Source: Streptomyces sp. NBC_01255
GTDB taxonomy: Bacteria > Actinomycetota > Actinomycetes > Streptomycetales > Streptomycetaceae
Direction: 5' to 3'
Assembly: GCF_036226445.1 (NCBI RefSeq)
Contig: NZ_CP108474.1
Span: 1,178,001-1,242,000 of the forward strand
Length of the DNA stretch: 64,000 nucleotides
Positions 44,768-52,654 of the stretch are shown in pieces; position 1 is the first letter of the stretch; each line of letters opens with the position of its first letter. The translations under genes and the position numbers were made by a program. The notes beneath the pieces are model-generated. The model worked only from the letters and a program-made list of their open reading frames with translations. It was not told where the DNA came from and made no database searches.

Positions 44768-44850
44768 TTGCACGACCGGGGCTTGCACGACTGGGCCTTG
44801 CACGACCAGGCCTTGCACGACCGGCGATGCACGACCGGGCGATCCACGCC
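44768..44850. repeat. 15-base direct repeats upstream of the Crp/Fnr gene
   Basis: TTGCACGAC recurs at 44768, 44783, 44798 and 44813, exactly 15 bases apart, followed by two weaker copies near 44827 and 44842. The array occupies most of the gap between the LuxR stop and the Crp/Fnr start, about 30-110 bases upstream of the TTG. Confidence 0.8.
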
Positions 44851-44898
44851 CCGGCGATCAGCCGGGAGGTTAGCGCATCCGTGATCCGGCGGCTCACG

Positions 44899-45669
44899 TC
44901 ACGGGGAGGGTTCGATTCCCCAGGCGGCGGCCCGGGCGGCGGCGGCCGCGCGGTTGGGGAGATCGAGCTTGGCGAGGATGTGCTCGATGTGCGTACCCAC
45001 GGTGCGCGGCGTGATGTACAGCCGTTCGGCTATCTCGCGGTTGGTGCGGCCGGCGGTCAGCTCGGCGAGCACCTGGAGCTCCCGCGGGGAGAGCCCGCCC
45101 GGCCGCCGCGCGCCGCCCTCGGTGGGGGCGGCGAGCTCTTGAGACGGCGCGGCCGCGCGGGCATCGACGGCCGCGGCGAGGGCCTCGGTGAGCAGGGTGA
45201 CCACGGCGCGCGCCGGATCGGGCGTGCGCCGTGGTCCGCGGGTGCTGACGTTGAGCATGCCGACGTACCGGCCGTCGGCGGCGAAGAGGCACTGGGCCAC
45301 GCCGTCCTCGATCCCGAGGGGGCTCAGCACCTCCTGGAAGCCCGGCGACGCCGCGAGGAGCCGCCGGGGGACGTCCCTGAGCCAGAGCCCGCCCCGGTCC
45401 GGGCCGCGAAGCACGGGGAACACCGGGTCGCGGTGGAGGCGGGTCTCGATGTAGGCCGTGGCGTCGTCCGGGTAGCTCCCGGCCAGGGTGGTGTGGCACC
45501 GGCGCAGGGGATCCCAGCGGGCCAGGGAGGCGTGGTCGTACGCGATGACCTCGGACAGCGCGGCCAGGACCGTGTCGACGCCGGCCGCGCCGCTCGTGGC
45601 GCTCCTGGCGGCCTCACGGACATGGACGGCCGCGTCCAGGATGTCCGTCGTGCTCCGCGCTGCTGCCAT
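44899..45669 (-). CDS. LuxR-family regulator with GAF-like sensor region
   Basis: The 256-residue protein has an N-terminal sensor region (about 10-175; VLAALSEVIAYDHASLARWDPLRR, IEDGVAQCLFAADGRYVGMLNVSTRG) reminiscent of GAF domains and a C-terminal LuxR HTH (LSPRELQVLAELTAGRTNREIAERLYITPRTVGTHIEHIL). The ATG at 45669 has GGGGGG directly upstream. It lies 31 bases after the amidohydrolase gene and is probably co-transcribed with it. Confidence 0.87.
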   Translation of the reverse strand: MAAARSTTDILDAAVHVREAARSATSGAAGVDTVLAALSEVIAYDHASLARWDPLRRCHTTLAGSYPDDATAYIETRLHRDPVFPVLRGPDRGGLWLRDVPRRLLAASPGFQEVLSPLGIEDGVAQCLFAADGRYVGMLNVSTRGPRRTPDPARAVVTLLTEALAAAVDARAAAPSQELAAPTEGGARRPGGLSPRELQVLAELTAGRTNREIAERLYITPRTVGTHIEHILAKLDLPNRAAAAARAAAWGIEPSP

Positions 45670-45700
45670 CCCCCCAGGATGATCATCTGCCCGGAATACG

Positions 45701-47422
45701 TCAATCGCGCAGGGTGTCGTGCACGACACGTCCGTCCACGACGGTGAGGACGACGGGCATGTCCGGGATGTCGTGCGGGTCGGCGGTGAGCAGGTCCCCG
45801 TCGAGCACGCAGAGGTCGGCGGCCTTTCCGGGCTCCAGGGAGCCCTTCCAGTCGTCGGCGAAGTCCTGCCAGGCCGCGTCGATGGTGTACGTACGGAGCG
45901 CCTCGGCCAGGCCGATGCGCTGCTCGGGCCCGCTGACCCGGCCGGTGGCCTTCGACTCGCGCAGCAGCATGGTGGCGACGCCCTGACGCCAGTCCGGGTG
46001 GGTGACGGGCGCGTCGGATCCGCTTGCGACCCGCACGCCCGCGTCGAGGGCGTCGCGGTACGGCCAGGCGTAGGCGGCGCGTCCGGTGCCGACGAACTCC
46101 TCCTCCATGTCGGCGACGGTCCACTTGATGGTGGGGTTCATGTTGACGCCGAAGTCGTGCGCGGCGAGGACCTTCATGCTGTGCGCGGTGAGGAAGTCGC
46201 CGTGGATGACGTAGTGGCGGGCGTCGGGGCGCGGGTGTTCGGCCGCGGCGGCGGCGAAGGCGTCCGCGACGGTGTCGCCGGCCCGGTCGCCGGTGACGTG
46301 GACGCCCAGCTGGTACCCGGCGGCGTGGGCGTGCCGGATCATGGCGCCGATCTCGGCGATCCGGTCGGCGTCGGTCTCGCCGCCGACGCAGAGGGAGCCG
46401 CAGCCGCCGCCGACGTACGGCTCGTGCATCCAGGCCGTCTTGTTGGGGACGATGCCGTCGCCGAAGATCTTGACTCCGTGGATCGCGAGGCGGCGCGGAT
46501 CGGCGGCGCCGGACTCGCCGGACTCGCCGGACTCGCCGAGTGCGGTGAGGGTGCGCGCGAACTCGTCCGCCGTGCTCGCCATTCCGGTGGGCAGGAGCAG
46601 GACACCGACGCGGGCGGTCAGTTCGCCGTCGGCGAGCAGCCGGCGGTAGGCGTCGAGGGTCTCCCCGCCGAGCGCGCCCCGCATGATGCCGTCGCCGCCG
46701 GGGCCGAGGCCGGGCTCGGTGTAGCTGGTCACACCGAGCCGGGCGAGCGTGGCGAGGGCCGATCTGATCGCGTCGGTCCGCTCCTGGCGGCTGAGCGGCG
46801 GCAGCGCGTTCTGGACGAGGGCCTGGGCGCCCTCGTGAAGCAGCCCGGTCGGCTCCCCGGCCTCGTCCACGACGATGGCGCCGCCGGGCGGGGCGACGGT
46901 GTGCCGGTCGATCCCGATGAGCTCCAGCGCCTTGGAGTTGACCCAGGTGGCGTGGCCGGAGAAGGAGTAGAGGACGACGGGGTGGTCCGGGCTGACGGCG
47001 TCGAGGTCGTGGAGCGAGGGCTGCCGTGTCGGGTGGGAGACGCACTCGTCGAGGTAGCCGGTGTCCCAGCCGTGCCCGGTGATCCACTGCCCGTCCGGAA
47101 CCCGTCCGACGGCTTCCCGTACGACCTCGGCCACGTCCGCGAGGGAGGACACGGCGGGGTGGGCGACGTCGAGGGAGAGCGGCGGCGTCGCCATGCCGAA
47201 GGCGCATCCGTGCAGGTGGGAGTCGTTGATTCCGGGAAGCAGCGTCGCCCCCCGCAGGTCGACGACACGGGTGTCGGGTCCGACGAACGGCGCCACGTCG
47301 TCCCGCCCGCCGACGGCACTGATGGTCCCGCCGGTCACCGCCAGGGCCGAGGCGACGGAGAACTCCGCGTCGACGGTGAGCACCCGTCCGCCGAGAAACA
47401 CCAGATCCGCATACGTGTCCAC
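45701..47422 (-). CDS. Metal-dependent amidohydrolase, YtcJ type
   Basis: The 573-residue enzyme belongs to amidohydrolase family 3. The HxH metal site is at His69 and His71 (GINDSHLHG); later ligands appear in HVTGDRAGDTVADAF and SGSDAPVTHPDW. Members hydrolyse cyclic amides or N-substituted amino acids; the substrate here is unknown. No signal peptide. The GTG at 47422 has AAAGGACC upstream; the frame runs further upstream without similarity. It is divergent from the exported-protein triad. Confidence 0.88.
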   Translation of the reverse strand: MDTYADLVFLGGRVLTVDAEFSVASALAVTGGTISAVGGRDDVAPFVGPDTRVVDLRGATLLPGINDSHLHGCAFGMATPPLSLDVAHPAVSSLADVAEVVREAVGRVPDGQWITGHGWDTGYLDECVSHPTRQPSLHDLDAVSPDHPVVLYSFSGHATWVNSKALELIGIDRHTVAPPGGAIVVDEAGEPTGLLHEGAQALVQNALPPLSRQERTDAIRSALATLARLGVTSYTEPGLGPGGDGIMRGALGGETLDAYRRLLADGELTARVGVLLLPTGMASTADEFARTLTALGESGESGESGAADPRRLAIHGVKIFGDGIVPNKTAWMHEPYVGGGCGSLCVGGETDADRIAEIGAMIRHAHAAGYQLGVHVTGDRAGDTVADAFAAAAAEHPRPDARHYVIHGDFLTAHSMKVLAAHDFGVNMNPTIKWTVADMEEEFVGTGRAAYAWPYRDALDAGVRVASGSDAPVTHPDWRQGVATMLLRESKATGRVSGPEQRIGLAEALRTYTIDAAWQDFADDWKGSLEPGKAADLCVLDGDLLTADPHDIPDMPVVLTVVDGRVVHDTLRD

Positions 47423-47675
47423 AGAAGGTCCTTTCCACAACCGGGCGCGCCACGGCCGCCCGCAAACGATCTCCCGAGGACTATCGCCGCGCCCCCGCGC
47501 CCCGCACATCGGTCATTCCACCGATACGCGCGGCGAGGGCCGGCCGCCCGCTCGACCACTCGGACCGTCCAACTCTCCACATTCCCAAGGGAGTTGTTCA
47601 CCCGGAATTGACCCCGCCGCATGCCGTCGGCCACCAAGGCGGCACAAGATGCCACGGGAGGGGTGGAGCGGACGA

Positions 47676-48932
47676 GTGGGGGTACGGGTGGTCACCGGGG
47701 AGAGATCGGTCGTCGAAGAGCCCCGTCTGGCCGTGCGGAGCCGGTCGCCCGGCTCGTGGTCGCGGCGGAGTCTGCTGCTGTTCTTCCTCCCCGTACTGGC
47801 GACCGCGCTGACGGGACTCGCCACGCTGGCGATCTCGGGCAATCTGCTGCTGCCCTTCGAGCGCGTCGTCGTCCTGGAGGGCAAGATGGCCTCCAAACGG
47901 GACTTCTTCGAGGACGAGGAGGTCCAGCGGATCCTGCTGAAGCACCACATCAGGGTGCACATCACCAGCTCGGGTTCGCGCGAGGTCGCGATGCGGGACA
48001 TCGCCGCCTTCGACTTCGTCTTCCCCTCCGGCCAGCCGGCCGGCGATCTGATCACCGGCCTGCGCGCGACGGAAGGCCGGTACGCCAAGGTGCACCGGCC
48101 GTTCGTGAGCCCCCTCGTGCTCGCGACCTACCGGGAGTACGCCGAGACCCTGCGCGACGCGGGCATCGCCACCCCACTGCCCTCCGAGGGCGCGGACCGG
48201 CCGCTCTACTACTCGCTGGACATGCGGAAGTTCCTCGACGGCATCGACCGGGGCAAGCGCTGGAACGACCTGGGCATCCGCCGGCACGGGATCGCCAACG
48301 CGAACCGGATCGTGGCGCAGAGCCCCGACGTCTGCGGCTCCAACTCGGCGGGCACCTACCTCGCGCTGGTCTCCTTCACCTGGCGCGGCAACGGACCCGA
48401 CGTCCCCACCACCGACCAGGAGGCGAGCAGCCGGGCGCGGTCCGTCAAGCACCTCATGGAACAGGGCCTGCCCGCCGCCGACGTGTTCCGTACGTACATC
48501 TCACCGGACGGCAAGGGCATCGCACCCGTGGTCGTGGCGTACGAGCACCAGTACCTCACCTATCAGGTCCGGCACCGCGCCGAGACCGGGCGGCTCGACG
48601 CGGAGCGCGTCCTGCTCTACCCCTCCAGCCAGTTCGTCACCCAGCCCCAGTTCATCTCCCTCAACTCCGAGGGGGACCGGCTCGGCGAGCTCGTCACCAC
48701 GGACCCCGATCTGCGGCGCCGCGCCATGGAGCTGGGCTTCCGGATCCTGGATCCGGCGGGCGAGGTCGCCGGTGACCAGCTGGCGCGGTTCCTGACCGAG
48801 CGGAACGTCCCGGTGCCGGCGCTGCGCGGTGACGACACCCGCTCCCCCATGCCCCGGATCCGCTACCTGGAGCAGATGATCTCCCTCGTCGGCGACTGCC
48901 CGCCCGCCCAACTCCCGGACCAGGCACGGTGA
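47676..48932 (+). CDS. Membrane-anchored solute-binding-protein-like protein
   Basis: The 418-residue protein has one N-terminal membrane helix (LLLFFLPVLATALTGLATLAIS, about 28-52) and an extracellular part that looks like a solute-binding fold (VVVLEGKMASKRDFFEDEEVQRIL, HITSSGSREVAMRDIAAFDFVFPSG), without any transporter genes nearby. The C-terminus has a cysteine in LVGDCPPAQ, and another lies in SPDVCGSNSAGTY. GTG 47676 has GGAG upstream; ATG 47649 is an alternative nine codons earlier. It overlaps the next gene by 4 bases. Function unknown. Confidence 0.75.
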   Translation: MGVRVVTGERSVVEEPRLAVRSRSPGSWSRRSLLLFFLPVLATALTGLATLAISGNLLLPFERVVVLEGKMASKRDFFEDEEVQRILLKHHIRVHITSSGSREVAMRDIAAFDFVFPSGQPAGDLITGLRATEGRYAKVHRPFVSPLVLATYREYAETLRDAGIATPLPSEGADRPLYYSLDMRKFLDGIDRGKRWNDLGIRRHGIANANRIVAQSPDVCGSNSAGTYLALVSFTWRGNGPDVPTTDQEASSRARSVKHLMEQGLPAADVFRTYISPDGKGIAPVVVAYEHQYLTYQVRHRAETGRLDAERVLLYPSSQFVTQPQFISLNSEGDRLGELVTTDPDLRRRAMELGFRILDPAGEVAGDQLARFLTERNVPVPALRGDDTRSPMPRIRYLEQMISLVGDCPPAQLPDQAR

Positions 48933-50563
48933 CGGGGCCCGGCGGCCCCCTCCCGCCCCGTACACACCGCACACCCCGGGGCAGGGCGGTTGCCGCGCTC
49001 GCCCTGGCCTGGCTGTGCGTCGTCGTCACGGCCGGCCTGGCCTCCTGCACCACGGGCCGGCCCGAGCCGGTGACCCTGAAGGTCCTGGCGAGCTCCGAAC
49101 TCTCCGACATGGAACCCCTGTTGGGCGACCTGCGGCGCGACACCGGCATCACCCTGGAGATGGAGTACCAGGGCACCGTCGAGGCCGCCGCCGGCTTGGC
49201 CGCCGGCAGATACCGGCACGATCTCGCCTGGCTCTCCTCCTCCCGCCCCTTCCAGCTCCTGCTGAAGAAGCACGGACGTCAGTCGGAGAGCCCGCTGTCG
49301 ACGAGCACGATGCGCTCCCCCGTCGTCGTCGGCATGAAGCCCGAGGTGGCGCAGCGGCTGCGCCGGACGGCCCCCGACGGGCAGTTGTCGTGGGCGGACC
49401 TGGCCGACGCCGCGGCGGCCGGCACGCTCCGGTACGCCATGGCCGACCCCCGCAGCGCGAACAGCGGACTGTCCGCACTGGTGGGCGTGGCGACCGCCGC
49501 CGCGGCCACCGGCGGCGCGCTGCGCCCCGAGGACGTGTCCTGCGACCGGCTGCGCGGCTTCTTCGCCGGGCACGCGCTGACGGTGGACTCCTCCGGCGGC
49601 CTCGCCGGCGCGTACGCGCGGGGCGAGGAGGGCCTCGACGCGCTGATCACGTACGAGTCCGAGCTGCTCGCGCTGAACCGCGCGGGCACCCTCCGCGTAC
49701 CCCTGGAGGTCGTCCACCCGAAGGACGGCATCGTGGTGTCCGACTACCCCCTGATGCTGCTCGACCCGGCCGCGCGGGACGCGTACGACCGGCTGACGGC
49801 CTGGCTCCGGAGCGAACCCGTACAGCGGAAGATCATGGAACGGACGCTGCGCCGGCCGATCACCCCCGACCTGCCCCGCATCGACGGTCTGCGGGCCCCC
49901 CTCGGCAACGCCCTGTACTTCCCCGACAGCCAGGCGGTCGTCGACCGGCTGCTCGCCGACTACGCCGGGGCGCGGAACGGCGGCCCCGCACGGGTCCTCT
50001 TCCTCCTCGACTTCTCGACGTCCATGCGGGGCGAGCGGATCGCGAACCTCCGCGCCACGATCGACGGGCTCAGCGGCGCGGACGACTCCAGGTCCGGCAA
50101 GTTCGCCCGGTTCCACCAGGGCGAGACCGTCACGGTGCTGCGCTTCGGCGGCCGCGTGCTGGACGAGCGGAGCGTGACGTACACGAAGGCGTCCGACCTG
50201 GACCGGCTCCGCGGCTTCGTCGCCGACGACGGCTTCGACGCGAGCACCGCCGTCTGGTCGGCCCTCGACCACGCCTACCGGTCGGCGGCCGCCGCCGTGG
50301 CGAAGGACCCCCGGCAGCGCGTCTCCATCGTGCTCATGACGGACGGGGAGAACAACGCCGGGCTGAGCCTCGACGCGTTCCTCGGCCGGTACGCGGCCCT
50401 GCCGCCGGCCGCCCGCGCGGTCCGTACGTACACCGTCCGGTACGGCGACGCCGACCCGCGGGAACTCGACCGCGCGGCCAAGGCCACCGGCGGGCACATG
50501 ACCGATGCGACCGGACAGTCCCTTCTCAGCGCCTTCAAGGAGATCCGTGGGTGTCACGAGTGA
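48929..50563 (+). CDS. Lipoprotein with solute-binding domain fused to a vWA domain
   Basis: The 544-residue protein has a lipobox LASC with Cys40, a type 2 solute-binding-like domain about 48-330 (LKVLASSELSDMEPLLGDLRR, RYAMADPRSANSGLSALVG, DALITYESELLALN) and a von Willebrand A domain from about 353 with a complete MIDAS start DFSTS at 361-365 and VLMTDGENNAG later. A metal-dependent adhesion domain on a binding protein suggests protein contacts at the cell surface. It is translationally coupled to both neighbours. Confidence 0.82.
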   Translation: MTGPGGPLPPRTHRTPRGRAVAALALAWLCVVVTAGLASCTTGRPEPVTLKVLASSELSDMEPLLGDLRRDTGITLEMEYQGTVEAAAGLAAGRYRHDLAWLSSSRPFQLLLKKHGRQSESPLSTSTMRSPVVVGMKPEVAQRLRRTAPDGQLSWADLADAAAAGTLRYAMADPRSANSGLSALVGVATAAAATGGALRPEDVSCDRLRGFFAGHALTVDSSGGLAGAYARGEEGLDALITYESELLALNRAGTLRVPLEVVHPKDGIVVSDYPLMLLDPAARDAYDRLTAWLRSEPVQRKIMERTLRRPITPDLPRIDGLRAPLGNALYFPDSQAVVDRLLADYAGARNGGPARVLFLLDFSTSMRGERIANLRATIDGLSGADDSRSGKFARFHQGETVTVLRFGGRVLDERSVTYTKASDLDRLRGFVADDGFDASTAVWSALDHAYRSAAAAVAKDPRQRVSIVLMTDGENNAGLSLDAFLGRYAALPPAARAVRTYTVRYGDADPRELDRAAKATGGHMTDATGQSLLSAFKEIRGCHE

Positions 50564-51341
50564 AGCGTGGTGGGCCGTGTGGTGGCCCTGGATGCTGCTG
50601 TGGGCGTTCACGGGGGCCGGGCTCGCGACGCTCCTGGCGCTGACGCTGCTCCGGCTGGTCCGCGCCCGGCGGGCCGTCACCCCGGACATCACGGACGGCA
50701 TCTGCTTCTACCTGCACGACAAGATGGTCATGGACCACTACCAGATGCGCAGTTACACGGCCGCCCTGCGCAAGGAGGTCGAGCAGCGCACCAGCGACAG
50801 CAAGGACGGCACCGTGCGCGCGAAGGTCTTCGGCGTGGGCGCGGACGGCGGCCGCAAGGAGAACACCGAGGTCGTCAGCCGCTATCTGGAGGTCGCGGAG
50901 CCGATCTCGGTGATCGGCCTGATCATGAAGGTCCTGGAGGAGAAACGGGTCATCGTCCACGTCGACCTCCCGAGCCGGTCCGTCACCCGCAGCACCGCGC
51001 TGCTGCGGACGGCCTCCGGCCCGCAGGACACCGTCCGCCTGCGCGACGTCGAGGGCTTCGTCCTGATCCGGGGCCGGTTCCGCGCGACGGATGACGGCCC
51101 GGCGCAAGACGCCCCGGCGGGCGGCGTCCCGGCGGGAGGCGACTCCACCGTCTTCCTCGCCCCGTACGGAGACCCGGCCGACCCCGCCCAGGGACCCCGC
51201 ATCCGCGTCACCTGCGCCACGGAGGGGCTGCGCAACCAGGTCCCCCAGGGCACCTTCTCCGCCCGGTGCCTGGGCAAGGTCCAGGAATGGGACGCGGCCG
51301 AAGGGGTCCTGGAGGTCCAGGCGATGGCGATCTTCCGCTGA
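50547..51341 (+). CDS. Membrane protein completing the vWA triad, unknown function
   Basis: The 264-residue protein starts with a membrane helix (AWWAVWWPWMLLWAFTGAGLATLLALTLLRLV, about 8-40) followed by a cytoplasmic domain (GICFYLHDKMVMDHYQMRSYTAALRKEVEQRT, PISVIGLIMKVLEEKRVIVHVDLPSRSV). The GTG at 50547 sits 17 bases inside the vWA gene and has the strong ribosome site AAGGAGATCC. I recognise no family. As third gene of the triad it may carry the surface signal to the cytoplasm. Confidence 0.75.
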   Translation: MGVTSEAWWAVWWPWMLLWAFTGAGLATLLALTLLRLVRARRAVTPDITDGICFYLHDKMVMDHYQMRSYTAALRKEVEQRTSDSKDGTVRAKVFGVGADGGRKENTEVVSRYLEVAEPISVIGLIMKVLEEKRVIVHVDLPSRSVTRSTALLRTASGPQDTVRLRDVEGFVLIRGRFRATDDGPAQDAPAGGVPAGGDSTVFLAPYGDPADPAQGPRIRVTCATEGLRNQVPQGTFSARCLGKVQEWDAAEGVLEVQAMAIFR

Positions 51342-51364
51342 GCCGACCGGGTCTTCGTTGGTAC

Positions 51365-51385
51365 CTTTCGTTTGTCGAGTGAAAG
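51365..51385. promoter_or_regulatory. CTTTC-type operator candidate before the DeoR/LacI regulator
   Basis: CTTTC and GAAAG form an inverted pair 11 bases apart. The 9-mer CTTTCGTTT here recurs at 52558-52566 before the binding-protein gene the regulator probably controls. Confidence 0.5.
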
Positions 51386-51419
51386 ACAACGCCTTCACTC
51401 GCTTCGAGAGGGGTACGTG

Positions 51420-52517
51420 GTGCTGACGGAAGAACGGCGTGAGGCGATCCTGCGCATGGTGGAGCGCCGGGGGACGATCACGGTCAAGGAGGCGGCGGCC
51501 GAGATGGGCGTCTCCGCCGTCACCGTGCGGCAGGACGTGCGCGACCTGGCGGCCCGCGGGCTCGTCGTCCGCGTGCACGGCGGCGCGATGTCCCCGGCCG
51601 CGGCCCAGCAGGCCGACGTCCCGGGCCCCGCGGCGCCCCGGTCGTCCGACCGCCGGGAGTGCACCCTCGGACTGATGGTCCCGCCGGGCGACTACTACTA
51701 CCCGGAGATCATCCGAGGGGTGCAGGACGCGGCGCGCACGCACGGGGTACGCATCGTGCTCGCGGTCTCCGGCGAGACGTGGGCCGACAACCAGGAGCAG
51801 GTGCGCCGGCTCGTCGCGGCGGGCGTCGACGGCCTGCTGCTGATGCCCCGCGCCGGTCTTGAGCCCGTGGAGCGCACCGAGGAGTGGCTGGCCGGCCTCG
51901 ACGTTCCGGTCGTCCTCGTGGACCGCCGGGCCGCCACGCAGGCCGGCCGGCTGGAGCAGGTCGCTTCCGATCACGCGCACGGCGCGAACCTGGCCGTCCG
52001 GCACCTCGCGTCGCTGGGCCACGAGCGGATCGCCCTGGCCGCCAGGGCGGAGAGCCCGAACACCCCCTTGATCCGCGACGGTTACCTGGCGGCCTGCGCG
52101 AAGCTGGGGCTGACGCCGGGCCCGGAGTACCGCATCGGCCCGACCGACGGGACGGCGCCCACCGAGTGGTTCGAGGAGCTCGTACGGGCCGTCGAGGCGG
52201 GTGACGTCCGCGCCGCCCTCGTCCACAACGACCTCGACGCCGTCACCCTGGTCGGCCTCCTCCAGTCGCGCGCGCTGCGCGTTCCGGAGGACCTGGCCGT
52301 CGTGACGTACGACGACGAGGTCGCCGAGCTGAGCGACGTGCCGCTCACCGCCGTGGCGCCGCCCAAGAAGGCCGTCGGGGCGTGGGCGGTCGACCTGATG
52401 AGGCGCCGGCTCGCCGATCCCGCCGCACCGCTGGCGGAGTTGCTGCTCCGCCCGGAGCTGCGGGTACGGGAGTCCAGCGGGGCCCACGCGGTGGGGGAAC
52501 GCAGCGCCCACGCGTAG
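51420..52517 (+). CDS. Regulator with DeoR-type HTH and LacI-type sensor
   Basis: The 365-residue protein has an N-terminal DeoR HTH (LTEERREAILRMVERRGTITVKEAAAEMGVSAVTVRQDVRDLAARG) and, after a short linker, a periplasmic-binding-like sensor as in LacI (CTLGLMVPPGDYYYPEIIRGVQ, DGLLLMPRAGLEP, VPEDLAVVTYDDEVAELSDV). Normal DeoR proteins have a sugar-phosphate-isomerase-like sensor, so this is a different architecture, known in actinobacteria. GTG at 51420 or 51417 fits GAGAGGGG. It precedes a sugar importer on the same strand. Confidence 0.88.
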   Translation: MLTEERREAILRMVERRGTITVKEAAAEMGVSAVTVRQDVRDLAARGLVVRVHGGAMSPAAAQQADVPGPAAPRSSDRRECTLGLMVPPGDYYYPEIIRGVQDAARTHGVRIVLAVSGETWADNQEQVRRLVAAGVDGLLLMPRAGLEPVERTEEWLAGLDVPVVLVDRRAATQAGRLEQVASDHAHGANLAVRHLASLGHERIALAARAESPNTPLIRDGYLAACAKLGLTPGPEYRIGPTDGTAPTEWFEELVRAVEAGDVRAALVHNDLDAVTLVGLLQSRALRVPEDLAVVTYDDEVAELSDVPLTAVAPPKKAVGAWAVDLMRRRLADPAAPLAELLLRPELRVRESSGAHAVGERSAHA

Positions 52518-52547
52518 GCCTCGGCGACCTCACGGAGGAGGCATCAC

Positions 52548-52567
52548 CTTTCACTTTCTTTCGTTTC
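52548..52567. promoter_or_regulatory. Clustered CTTTC repeats before the sugar-binding protein
   Basis: CTTTC starts at 52548, 52554 and 52558, and GTTTC at 52563. This pyrimidine cluster shares CTTTCGTTT with the regulator promoter region and is a DeoR-type operator candidate, about 90 bases before the start codon. Confidence 0.5.
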
Positions 52568-52654
52568 ACATCAGATGAAGCCAAAAGCATTGACGAAGCG
52601 GGTGTGCTGTCGAATGATTCCGTTCGACGCCCCCGCGAACGATCGGTGCACATC

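Noticed and set aside
44768..44850. 15-base repeats considered as a CRISPR array
   Set aside because: Units are too short, there are no unique spacers of 30-40 bases and no cas genes are nearby.
44909..44919. GGTTCGATTCC, a tRNA T-loop-like sequence
   Set aside because: It lies in the 3' coding end of the LuxR gene; the flanking bases do not form a T-stem and no anticodon arm or acceptor stem is found around it.
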